From NCBI RefSeq assembly GCF_011045075.1, contig NZ_JAAKZZ010000009.1, forward strand, positions 1 through 40,996: a stretch of 40,996 bases of DNA, read 5' to 3'. The notes under the pieces are model-generated. The model saw only the letters and a program-made list of their open reading frames with translations, did no database searches and was not told where the DNA came from. The stretch comes from Streptomyces boncukensis (lineage in GTDB: Bacteria > Actinomycetota > Actinomycetes > Streptomycetales > Streptomycetaceae). Below are positions 33,143 to 40,504 of this stretch, one piece after another; within the stretch, counting starts at the first letter, position 1; each line of letters starts with the position of its first letter. A program made the position numbers and the translations under genes.

Positions 33143-33744
33143 GCGACTGCCAACACTGCCCCCGCAATACAAACGAGGGTAGAAATCTCTGCCGCGTATG
33201 CGAAGAACGCCTGGCAACGCAACTCGACGAGATACCGTCTCTCTACCGCGCTTTGGAATACCTCGTCGGCACCAAAGCAAAGACGAGCGGAAAACGCACA
33301 TCCGTAGAGGCATCGGCACCGTGCAACATCGACGCCCTCAACCTCACCGCGCCCGGCGGAATCGCCGACATCCTCGCTTCATGGGTAGAGGACTGGTACG
33401 ACCTCCTCGACTGGGGAGAACCCCAACTCGACAGCCGCGACGACCGCGTGACCAGCGCCGTTCACCGCCTGCGCGGCAACCTCCCCTGGGCCGTCGAGCA
33501 GCACCCGGCCGTCGGCGACTTCGCCCGTGAAATCGCCCAGCTCCACCGACGTGCGCGCCGCGTCCTCGACGGCGACACCCCACGCGTCCCCCTATGCGCG
33601 TGCACGTGCGGCGGCACCGTCACCGCCAATCCCGCCGCGCTCGTCGCGCACTGCTCGGACTGCCATACCGAATGGCGCGGTCCGCAACTTATAGAACTCG
33701 CAGAAACGCGGGGAAACTTTCCCCCGGTTCCCGTCGCGGCCTAA
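33139..33744 (+). CDS. Zinc-finger-like prophage protein of unknown function
   Basis: 201 residues. The N-terminal CQHCPRN...CRVC and C-terminal CACTCGG...CSDCHTEW look like two zinc-binding modules flanking a helical centre (GGIADILASWVEDWYDLLDW). Similar proteins are common in Streptomyces phages at this position, as I recall; the role is not known. It is the last gene of the early operon: a promoter and a strong hairpin follow. Confidence 0.75.
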   Translation: MSDCQHCPRNTNEGRNLCRVCEERLATQLDEIPSLYRALEYLVGTKAKTSGKRTSVEASAPCNIDALNLTAPGGIADILASWVEDWYDLLDWGEPQLDSRDDRVTSAVHRLRGNLPWAVEQHPAVGDFAREIAQLHRRARRVLDGDTPRVPLCACTCGGTVTANPAALVAHCSDCHTEWRGPQLIELAETRGNFPPVPVAA

Positions 33745-33748
33745 TGGG

Positions 33749-33778
33749 TTGACAATCCAGAGTTTGTGAAAATATCTT
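33749..33778 (+). promoter_or_regulatory. Candidate phage promoter
   Basis: TTGACA at 33749-33754, then 17-18 bases and ATATCT/TATCTT at 33772-33778, in an unusually AT-rich patch directly after the early operon. It would drive the small genes, HNH and packaging genes to the right. Confidence 0.65.
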
Positions 33779-33837
33779 CTGATACGAGCGCAAGACGTGT
33801 CACCGCACAGCGGGACATCACCACCGCGCGACGACCT

Positions 33838-33877
33838 GAATGGGCCGCCTCGACTCCCCCGGCGAGGTGGCCCATTC
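33838..33877 (+). terminator. Strong leader hairpin
   Basis: GAATGGGCCGCCTCG at 33838-33852 pairs with CGAGGTGGCCCATTC at 33863-33877 (15 positions, one G-T), loop of ten. It lies about 55 bases after the candidate promoter and 26 before the next gene. It could be an attenuator/terminator or a translation-control element; there is no T-run. Confidence 0.6.
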
Positions 33878-33903
33878 GCATTCCCGGAGGGAGGCCGACG
33901 CGC

Positions 33904-34095
33904 ATGAGCGCCCTCATCCTCGTACGCCCGGACGAAGCCGCTGCCTACTGCCGCCGCCCCGTGGCCACCGTCTACCGCTGGGCACACGAGGGCCGCATCA
34001 CTCAGCACGGCACCGGACGCGGCGAGGTCCGCTACGACCTCCGCGAACTCCCCGCCCCCGGCGCCCCGGCGCCGCCGAGGAAGGCCACCGCGTGA
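33904..34095 (+). CDS. Small HTH DNA-binding protein
   Basis: 63 residues with VRPDEAAAYCRRPVATVYRW and HEGRITQHGTGRGEVRYDLREL, a minimal winged-helix of the HTH_17 type. The C-terminus is Pro/Ala-rich. It may regulate the late genes from the start of this transcript. ATG 33904 has CGGAGGGAGG upstream. Stop overlaps the next GTG. Confidence 0.75.
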   Translation: MSALILVRPDEAAAYCRRPVATVYRWAHEGRITQHGTGRGEVRYDLRELPAPGAPAPPRKATA

Positions 34096-34223
34096 CCACC
34101 ACGACCACCACACCGCGCCGCCCCCAGCGCGCCGAGCGGAAGCCGGACCCGCGCTACCACCTCAGCCGCCGCGAGTACGAACGCCTCATGCGCCAGGTCC
34201 CGCGCGGCCCGCACCGCGAGTGA
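34092..34223 (+). CDS. Very small basic prophage protein
   Basis: 43 residues, Thr-rich start, then a basic segment (RRPQRAERKPDPRYHLSRRE). The GTG overlaps the upstream stop. No family recognised. Coupling and codon bias support it, but its small size leaves doubt. Confidence 0.55.
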   Translation: MTTTTTTPRRPQRAERKPDPRYHLSRREYERLMRQVPRGPHRE

Positions 34224-34236
34224 AGGAGCACGGCCG

Positions 34237-34431
34237 ATGGCCGACAGCCTTGAGCGCTACTGGAAGACCGGCGAAGGCGCCGTCAAGATCCGCTGGGGCA
34301 GCCCCGGCGACTGGACCCGCTGTCACCGTCACCTGTCCAAGCACGTCGGCGACGAGCGCGCCCGCCGCATCTGTAGCCAGTGGCACCACGACCAGACCGG
34401 CCTGTGGCCCGGCGACAAGCGCAACCCGTAG
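34237..34431 (+). CDS. Small conserved-looking prophage protein
   Basis: 64 residues with EGAVKIRWGSPGDWTRCHRH and RRICSQWHHDQTGLWPGDK, rich in Trp and His with two Cys; possibly metal-binding. I recall similar short proteins next to HNH and terminase genes of Streptomyces phages. GAAGGAGC lies upstream of the ATG. Function unknown. Confidence 0.7.
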   Translation: MADSLERYWKTGEGAVKIRWGSPGDWTRCHRHLSKHVGDERARRICSQWHHDQTGLWPGDKRNP

Positions 34432-34446
34432 GGAGACAGTCCGCTC

Positions 34447-34785
34447 ATGGCCTGGGACACCAGCGACCGTGCGAAGCGCCTGCCGCCGAACTGGCCCGTA
34501 CTGCGCGCCACGGTCCTCCGCCGCGACAACGGCATCTGCCACGTCTGCGGCAAGCACGGCGCCGACCAGGTGGACCACCTCGTCGCAGGCGATGACCACG
34601 CGCTCGACAACCTCGCAGCCATCCACTCGGACCCCTGCCACCGCGCCAAGTCGAGCAGCGAGGGCGGCAAGGCCGCCGCGAAGTCCCGCGCCAAGCGCCC
34701 CCGCACACGGCCAGCCGAGCAGCACCCCGCCGAGCGGCGACGCCCAGCGTGGCCGACCGACGACCACGCCGACGGAGCCGTGTAG
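34447..34785 (+). CDS. HNH endonuclease
   Basis: 112 residues. Zinc Cys pair CHVCGKHG, then QVDHLVAGDDHALDNLAAIH and CHRAKSS give the HNH fold (D-H...N...H/C). A basic tail follows. HNH proteins beside the terminase often take part in DNA packaging of long-tail phages. GGGAGACAG precedes the ATG. Confidence 0.88.
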   Translation: MAWDTSDRAKRLPPNWPVLRATVLRRDNGICHVCGKHGADQVDHLVAGDDHALDNLAAIHSDPCHRAKSSSEGGKAAAKSRAKRPRTRPAEQHPAERRRPAWPTDDHADGAV

Positions 34786-34797
34786 AGGCATGCGACA

Positions 34798-34820
34798 AGG
34801 CGTATGCAGGACATACGCCT
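34798..34820. repeat. Perfect hairpin before the terminase genes (possible packaging-site element)
   Basis: AGGCGTATG at 34798-34806, loop CAGGA, and its exact complement at 34812-34820. The 194-base gap 34786-34979 between HNH and terminase small subunit is where cos or pac sites commonly lie; alternatively this is a terminator. Confidence 0.45.
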
Positions 34821-34979
34821 ACGCACTCACCGCCCCGAAGGGCTTCTGACCTGGGCAAACCCTGGGGGATGCCCCCGGCCCGGTGATCTCTCCGGACCGC
34901 ATCGTCATAGCACTCCTGGCCATGCGTGCAGGTCAGCCCTGTTTTCACCCGTCCTCGCCCGCGGTTGGGGGTGGTCACC

Positions 34980-35372
34980 ATGGCCGGGTTCGACACCGAG
35001 CGGGCCAAGCCTCGCCCGCCTGCGAAGCTCGGCACCGCCGGGCGCCGCCTGTGGCGCGAGGTCGTCGAGCGGTACGAGCTGCGCCCCGACGAGGCGCGCG
35101 TCCTCGGCGACGCCTGCCGCGAGGCCGACATCATCGAACGCCTCGAAGGCGAGCTGGCCGATGCCCCGCTCATGGCCAAGGGCTCACAGGGGCAACCCGT
35201 CGCCTCCCCGCTCGTCTCCGAGGTGCGGCAACACCGCTCGGTCCTCGCCTCGCTTCTCAAGTCGCTCAAGCTGCCGGACGCCCCCGCCGACGCACAGCGC
35301 AAACAGAACCTCGTGTCCGAGCAGGCCCGTGCCGCCGCACGCGCGAGATGGGGGCAGGTCAAGGGGGTGTGA
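34980..35372 (+). CDS. Phage terminase small subunit
   Basis: 130 residues: KLGTAGRRLWREVVERYELRPD, ADIIERLEGELADAP, SPLVSEVRQHRSVLASLLKSL and a basic end, the pattern of P27-type small terminases. It would recognise the phage packaging site. ATG 34980 follows GGGGGTGGTC; an earlier in-frame start at 34926 is less likely. The stop overlaps the large-subunit GTG. Confidence 0.85.
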   Translation: MAGFDTERAKPRPPAKLGTAGRRLWREVVERYELRPDEARVLGDACREADIIERLEGELADAPLMAKGSQGQPVASPLVSEVRQHRSVLASLLKSLKLPDAPADAQRKQNLVSEQARAAARARWGQVKGV

Positions 35373-37000
35373 CGTTGCGCGTCGCGCTCGCCGGACAACA
35401 GGTTCCGCTCGCCCCCGACGGCTTGCCAGTGGGCATGCCCACGGACTACGGGATAGCGACGCTCGGGTGGGGAGTGCTGGCCTGGGGCGAGGCGTTCCTT
35501 GCCCAGCCCGACGGCGCTGCCGCGGGCGAGCCGTGGCGGTGGACCGATACTCAGGCGCGCGTCGTGGCCTGGTGGTACGCCGTCGATGCCCACGGCTCGT
35601 GGCTCTTCCGACGCAGCCAGGTCGTCATGCCCAAGGGCGCCGGCAAGTCCCCGCTCGCCGGTGCCCTGTCCTGTTGCGAGCTGGCGGCGGAAGTCGTCTC
35701 CGACGGCTTCGACGCCGCCGGCGAAGCCGTCGGCCGCCCGCACCCCTCACCACATGTGCAGCTCGCCGCCGTCAGCCAGGACCAGACCGACAACACCATG
35801 GCGCTCGTCCTGTCCATGCTGCGCGATGGCGACGCCGTACAGGCCATCGACGGCCTCGACATCGGCCTGACCCGCGTACGCACCCGCGCGGGCAAGCTGG
35901 AGCCGGTCACCGCCTCCGCACCGTCCCGCGAGGGCCAGCGACTCACCGCCGCCGTCCTCGACGAGCCGCACCTGTGGTTGCCGACCAACGGCGGCCGACG
36001 GCTGGCGGCCACCATCCGCCGCAACCTGGGCAAGATGAACGGTCGCAGCCTAGAAACGACAAATACGTGGGTTCCGGGCGAGGACTCCGTAGCCGAGAAG
36101 ACCAGCGAGGACGCCGAACGCGCCCTGTCCCGCCGCGAACTTGCCGGCCTGATGCGCTACCACCCCCAGGCGGCCGTCAAGGACCTGTCCGACGAGGCCG
36201 AGGTCCGCGCCGCGCTGACGCGGCTGTACCGGGACGCGCCATGGGTGCGCATCGACCGCGTGTTGGAAGAGATCTACGACACCAGCACCGACCCCGCCGA
36301 CTCCCGGCGCTTCTACCTCAACGAAGTCGCCACCGCCGATGACGCGCTCTTCGCTCCGCACGAGTGGGACGCCTGCCGCACCGACGCCGAGCTGAACGCG
36401 GGGGACTCCATCGTCCTCGGCTTCGACGGCTCCATCCGCGACGATGCCACCGCCCTCGTCGCCTGCCGCATCGAGGACCGGCTGTTCGTCCCGCTCGCCA
36501 TCTGGGAACGCCCCGATGGGCCGGACGGCAAAGGCTGGGAAATCGACCGCGAAGCTGTGGACACCACCGTCCGCGACGCCTTCGAAGACTACGACGTCGC
36601 CGCTTTCTTCGCCGACGTCGAGCACTGGGAAAGCTACGTGGACGCCTGGGGCCGTGACTTCCGCGAAACCGTCCGCGTCCGCGCCTCCACCGCCAACCCG
36701 GTCGCATGGGACATGCGCGGACGGCTGCAACAGTCCACCCTCGCCAACGAACGCCTCATGCGCGCCGTCCGCGACACCAAGATCCGCCACATCGGAGACG
36801 TGACCCTACGTCGCCACGTCCTCAACGCCCGCCGTCGCCCCAACCGCTACGGCATCAGCTTCGGCAAGGACCGGCGCGGTTCCCGCCGCAAGGTGGATGG
36901 CTGGGCCGCCTGCTTGCTTGCCGAGATGGCTCGCCACGACCTCGTGATGTCCGGCAAGGACCTTGGGAAGAAGGACCGGCGAGTGATCGTGTTGCGATGA
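35369..37000 (+). CDS. Phage terminase large subunit
   Basis: 543 residues. ATPase motifs: VVMPKGAGKSPLAGAL (Walker A, around residue 88), LTAAVLDEPHLW (Walker B with catalytic Glu), ATIRRNLGKMNGR (coupling region). Nuclease residues: LGFDGSIRDDATALVAC, FFADVEHWESYVDAW and KVDGWAACLLAEMARHD. It cuts and pumps phage DNA into heads. GTG 35369 overlaps the small-subunit stop; TTG 35375 is an alternative. It is full length for the family, so packaging looks intact. Confidence 0.93.
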   Translation: MTLRVALAGQQVPLAPDGLPVGMPTDYGIATLGWGVLAWGEAFLAQPDGAAAGEPWRWTDTQARVVAWWYAVDAHGSWLFRRSQVVMPKGAGKSPLAGALSCCELAAEVVSDGFDAAGEAVGRPHPSPHVQLAAVSQDQTDNTMALVLSMLRDGDAVQAIDGLDIGLTRVRTRAGKLEPVTASAPSREGQRLTAAVLDEPHLWLPTNGGRRLAATIRRNLGKMNGRSLETTNTWVPGEDSVAEKTSEDAERALSRRELAGLMRYHPQAAVKDLSDEAEVRAALTRLYRDAPWVRIDRVLEEIYDTSTDPADSRRFYLNEVATADDALFAPHEWDACRTDAELNAGDSIVLGFDGSIRDDATALVACRIEDRLFVPLAIWERPDGPDGKGWEIDREAVDTTVRDAFEDYDVAAFFADVEHWESYVDAWGRDFRETVRVRASTANPVAWDMRGRLQQSTLANERLMRAVRDTKIRHIGDVTLRRHVLNARRRPNRYGISFGKDRRGSRRKVDGWAACLLAEMARHDLVMSGKDLGKKDRRVIVLR

Positions 37001-37069
37001 TGGTGACGAGTCGAGAGGGAGTCTCGTTCTCCGCCACGTGCTGACTTCTGCACGCATATTCTGGCGGGC

Positions 37070-37804
37070 ATGTGTGCGTTGCGAAGGTACCCACGCCACG
37101 AACTGCGGCCTGCAACCGAGGACTGGCGATCACTACGTGGGGCGCTGCTCTACCTAGATGACCTCGAAAGCGTCCATCTGCTTCTGAAGGAACGCGCAGA
37201 GAATGTGATCCTTCAGGTGGGGGAAAGTAGTTTGGCCGACGACGTTGAGGATCTGAAGGGCGCCTATTCGGAGGATCTGAGGCAAGTTGGATTTGCAACC
37301 GAGGGGCCGAGCGTAGAGGTTTGGCTGGGCGAGACTCCTCACGCGTGGGCAAGGGATGGAAGCCAGGAAGCTCGTGACCTGATTCGCGACGTCCAAAGTC
37401 TCGTCTCGGCTCTGAAGGAGCCGAGACGTCGTGGTCTGGTTGCACTGTCAGCGGTGCGATTTCTCGGGTTCGGTCCAGGTCTCGCTTTTGTCGTTTTTCT
37501 AATCCTCGACCTGTTGGGGGTTATTGATCCGTCGGGCCGTCTACGTGAAGCCATTGGCGTAACTCTCCCGCCAGCGCTTCTGGCTGGCTTTACCGGCTCT
37601 ATTGTAGCTTTCAAGATGTGGGTAAGGGCAGATTACGAGACGGCGGTGATTCCTCACCGAAGAGGGGAAGTGCGGCAACTGAAATTTAGCGTCAAGGTTG
37701 GCGCGAACTGGCAGCTTGTATCGGGGTTGACGCTTCTTGCCGTCGGTATCCCCTGTGCGGTCATCACAGCTTGGTTGAATGGCCTGTTCGGGCTTGGAGA
37801 ATAG
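37070..37804 (+). CDS. Lower-GC membrane protein, moron-like insertion between terminase and portal
   Basis: 244 residues, family not recognised. The first 125 residues are soluble and mixed-charge (DDLESVHLLLKERAENVILQ; EARDLIRDVQSLVSALKEP). Three hydrophobic segments follow: about 131-152 (LAFVVFLILDLLGVI), 163-185 (LPPALLAGFTGSIVAF) and 216-238 (LVSGLTLLAVGIPCAVITAW). Codon third positions carry far more A/T than in neighbours, and there is a 69-base gap before and a 43-base gap after it in an otherwise tightly packed module. These suggest recent acquisition. Superinfection exclusion or host-benefit roles are guesses from position. Confidence 0.75.
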   Translation: MCALRRYPRHELRPATEDWRSLRGALLYLDDLESVHLLLKERAENVILQVGESSLADDVEDLKGAYSEDLRQVGFATEGPSVEVWLGETPHAWARDGSQEARDLIRDVQSLVSALKEPRRRGLVALSAVRFLGFGPGLAFVVFLILDLLGVIDPSGRLREAIGVTLPPALLAGFTGSIVAFKMWVRADYETAVIPHRRGEVRQLKFSVKVGANWQLVSGLTLLAVGIPCAVITAWLNGLFGLGE

Positions 37805-37847
37805 GCCGACGGCGTATACAGGATTCGGTGAAGGGGGGCGTACCCAC

Positions 37848-39278
37848 ATGCGGCTACCCTTCGCTGACACAGTTGCTCGTCTCGAACGCAAGCTGAGTGG
37901 GGGCACCAATACCCGTGCCCGCCTTGACCGTTACTACGAGGGCCGCGTCCGCCTCGCCTCCATCGGCCTGTCCCTGCCGCCGGAGATGCGGCAGATGTCC
38001 ACAGTGGTCAACTGGCCCGCGCTGTATGTCGATGCGCTCGAAGAGCGGCTGGACGTCGAAGGCTTCCGCCTCGACGGCGCCGCCGATGCCGACGAGCGGC
38101 TGTGGGAGTGGTGGCAGGCCAACGACCTCGACGAGGAATCGCAGCTCGCGCACCTCGACGCTCTCGTCTACGGCCGCGCCTTCGTCACCGTCGGCACCGC
38201 GCCCGAAGAGGGTGCCCCGCCGGTGATCCGGGTGGAGTCGGCCCGCACCATGGCCGCCGACTTCGACCCCTACACCCGACGCGTCACCGCCGCACTCCGC
38301 GTGCTGGCCGAGGACCCCGAGGACGAGCCCCACGACCGCGCCGACGCCCACCCCACGGCGCCGCCGTACGCCGCCCGCCTCTACCTCCCGGACCGCACGG
38401 TCTCGCTGGAGCGCGTCCCGCGCGGCGGCGTGTGGCAGGTGACCGGCGAGGACGTACACCAGCTCGGCCGCCCGCTGGTGGAGATGCTGACCAACCGCGG
38501 ACGCGCCGGCGAGCGCTCCGGCGCGAGCGAGATGCGCGACGTGATCGGCCTGACCGATGCCGCGTGCCGAACGTTGACCAACATGCAGGGTGCGCAGGAG
38601 CTGTTGGCCGTCCCGCAGCGGTACGTACTCGGCGCGCGCCAGGAGGACTTCCAGGACGCGCACGGCCAGCCCATCCCCGCGTGGGAGGCGTACATAGGCC
38701 GGTTCCTGATGCTGGCGAGCGAGGACGCGAAGGCCGGCCAGTTCCCTGCCGCCGACTTGCGCAACTTCACCGAGGTCATGAACCTCTACGCGCAACTCGT
38801 CGCCTCCGTGACCGGCCTGCCGCCGCACTACCTGGGCCAGTCCACCGACAACCCCGCCAGCGCGGACGCCATCCGCTCCAGCGAAGCGCGTCTGATCAAA
38901 CGGGCCGAGCGGAAACAGCGTGCCTTCGGCGGCGCGTGGGAACGCGTCATGCGGCTGGCCATGCTCGTCGAAGGCATGGACCCCGCACGCGGCACCGCGA
39001 TGGAAACCGACTGGCGCGACGCCGCCACACCCACCGTTGCGGCACGCGCGGACGCCGTGACGAAACTCGTGGCCGCCGGAATCCTCCCGGTCGAAGCCGC
39101 CTGGGAACAGCTCGGATACTCCCCGCAGTACCGCGCCCGGCTCCGCTCGCTCACCGACACCGACCCCGCCGTCCGCTACCTGGCCGCCACCGACAGCAGC
39201 AGCGGCAACACCGGTCCCGACGACGACAGCGAGGACAGCGACGAGGACGGCGACGAGGACGAGGAGCCCGCAGCGTGA
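37848..39278 (+). CDS. Phage portal protein (SPP1 gp6-like)
   Basis: 476 residues: RLDRYYEGRVRLASIGLSLP at the N-terminus, STVVNWPALYVDALEERLDV, AYIGRFLMLASEDAK, LYAQLVASVTGLPPHYLG, NPASADAIRSSEARLIKRAE and WEQLGYSPQYR are the landmarks of SPP1-type portals of actinophages. The C-terminus is strongly acidic (DDDSEDSDEDGDEDEEP). It forms the dodecameric ring at the DNA entry vertex. The ATG has AAGGGGGG about ten bases upstream. Stop overlaps the next GTG. Confidence 0.92.
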   Translation: MRLPFADTVARLERKLSGGTNTRARLDRYYEGRVRLASIGLSLPPEMRQMSTVVNWPALYVDALEERLDVEGFRLDGAADADERLWEWWQANDLDEESQLAHLDALVYGRAFVTVGTAPEEGAPPVIRVESARTMAADFDPYTRRVTAALRVLAEDPEDEPHDRADAHPTAPPYAARLYLPDRTVSLERVPRGGVWQVTGEDVHQLGRPLVEMLTNRGRAGERSGASEMRDVIGLTDAACRTLTNMQGAQELLAVPQRYVLGARQEDFQDAHGQPIPAWEAYIGRFLMLASEDAKAGQFPAADLRNFTEVMNLYAQLVASVTGLPPHYLGQSTDNPASADAIRSSEARLIKRAERKQRAFGGAWERVMRLAMLVEGMDPARGTAMETDWRDAATPTVAARADAVTKLVAAGILPVEAAWEQLGYSPQYRARLRSLTDTDPAVRYLAATDSSSGNTGPDDDSEDSDEDGDEDEEPAA

Positions 39279-40129
39279 CACCCGAGGAGTATCGACGCCG
39301 CCAGGCCGCCATCACGGCCACGCTGCGGGCCGCTCTCGCGCCCCTGGTGCGCACGCTGCGCGGACGGCCCAGCCAAGCCCAGTGGGCCGCGTTCCTCGAC
39401 GCCGCGTACCCCGCGATCTACCGGGCACGCGTCGCCTCGTGGCAGCTCGCGGCCGACTTCTACGCCGCCCAGCGCCGCGCCCAGCTCGCCCCCGCGCCGA
39501 GCCGGGAAACGTCACGCCGGGACGCAACAACCCCGCCGACCAGCGGCGAGGATGCGTCACGTGAGGAATCCCGTGAGCGGCTGACGCCCGTGAACGGCGC
39601 ACGTGACGAAACCCCGGAGGTACCGCGACGGAACTATCCGCCGCGCGCCCTCGCCGCCGCCTACCGCCCGTTGCGCGCCCGGCTCGACGCCCTCGACGAG
39701 GACGAGCCGCCGCCCGCCACCGTCGTCGAGTCCGCCGTCCGCGTCGCCGAGCGGCACGCCCGCGACGCCGGTCGCGAAGCCGTCGTGGACGCCGCCCGGC
39801 ACGACCCGGCCGCCCTCGGCTACGCCCGCCGCGCCCTGTCCGGCAACCCGTGCGCCTTCTGCCTGATGCTCGTCTCGCGCGGCCCGGTCTACAAGGACTC
39901 GTCGGCCGCGCTGCTGCGGGACGGCTCCGGCGAGCCGTACCACGACGGCTGTTCCTGCGTCGCCGTCCCCGTCTTCAACCGCCAAGCGTGGCCCGGCCGC
40001 GAGGAAGCCGGCCAGCTCGAAGCCGAGTGGCGCCGCAGCGGCGGCACCCTCGCCGAATGGCGTCGCCACCTCGACGGGCAACGCCACCAGCAGACAACGG
40101 GCGATTCAGAGACCTCGACGGCTTCTTAG
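39275..40129 (+). CDS. MuF-like/VG15-type minor capsid protein
   Basis: 284 residues following the portal with a GTGA overlap. The C-terminal half shows the minor head protein pattern: GYARRALSGNPCAFCLMLVS, GPVYKDSSAALL and YHDGCSCVAVPVF, where two Cys pairs and a His probably bind metal. The N-terminal 90 residues are helical; a Ser/Thr/Arg-rich linker (about 85-120) separates the halves. It would sit inside the procapsid near the portal. No toxin domain is fused to it. Confidence 0.85.
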   Translation: MTPEEYRRRQAAITATLRAALAPLVRTLRGRPSQAQWAAFLDAAYPAIYRARVASWQLAADFYAAQRRAQLAPAPSRETSRRDATTPPTSGEDASREESRERLTPVNGARDETPEVPRRNYPPRALAAAYRPLRARLDALDEDEPPPATVVESAVRVAERHARDAGREAVVDAARHDPAALGYARRALSGNPCAFCLMLVSRGPVYKDSSAALLRDGSGEPYHDGCSCVAVPVFNRQAWPGREEAGQLEAEWRRSGGTLAEWRRHLDGQRHQQTTGDSETSTAS

Positions 40130-40304
40130 GACTGTGGCCTCGTCCCAGGCGTGAAACCAACATCGGTGGAAGCGAGATCTCGGTACCGCCGCCATCGCTC
40201 AACACGAGCGAGTCGCTTGACCAATCCAACTCAACTTCGTCCAGGCCCTTGTTCCGGACGAGCCAGTCGTAGTTCTTCAACGCGGTGATCGTCTCTTCGG
40301 TCAT
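39975..40304 (-). CDS. Possible antisense small gene or gene remnant
   Basis: On the reverse strand from ATG 40304 (TTG 40322 also possible) the first 60 residues look like real protein (TITALKNYDWLVRNKGLDEV; GGGTEISLPPMLVSRLG), but the rest is antisense to the minor capsid gene and Arg/Gly-rich, so the natural C-terminus is probably lost. The same frame further upstream also looks protein-like (ERDPAHWAEFMEQHG; ELSECYELQRGEALLRSL) but contains a TGA at 40366-40368. It reads as a decayed or unusual small gene. Family not recognised. Confidence 0.3.
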   Translation of the reverse strand: MTEETITALKNYDWLVRNKGLDEVELDWSSDSLVLSDGGGTEISLPPMLVSRLGRGHSPKKPSRSLNRPLSAGGVARRGGDAIRRGCRRCGATRLRAGRLPRGRATLGG

Positions 40305-40504
40305 GAGGCCGAGGCTACGCAACAGGGCCTCGCCCCGCTGGAGTTCGTAGCACTCCGAGAGTTCTCAACCATCCCCGTGATGCGGGCTAACCCCATGCTG
40401 CTCCATGAACTCAGCCCAGTGGGCTGGGTCTCTTTCGTCATGTCCATCCCCTTCGCCGAGCACCGCAACGGTGCCGGCGACGCACCCGGAACGGGAGTGC
40501 CCCC
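40130..40504. other. 375-base gap in the head module
   Basis: No forward gene is seen between the minor capsid and scaffold genes. Base composition is less GC-rich than the neighbours. The only coding-like signal is on the reverse strand (see 39975-40304 and the interrupted frame up to about 40460). A GGGAG ribosome site for the scaffold gene ends the gap. Confidence 0.5.

Noticed and set aside
39275..40129. Polymorphic toxin fused to the MuF-like protein
   Set aside because: The C-terminus ends soon after the Cys-rich head-protein motif; no toxin domain follows.
40366..40368. TGA as a selenocysteine or read-through codon on the reverse strand
   Set aside because: No SECIS-like structure or selenoprotein family could be recognised; gene decay is simpler.
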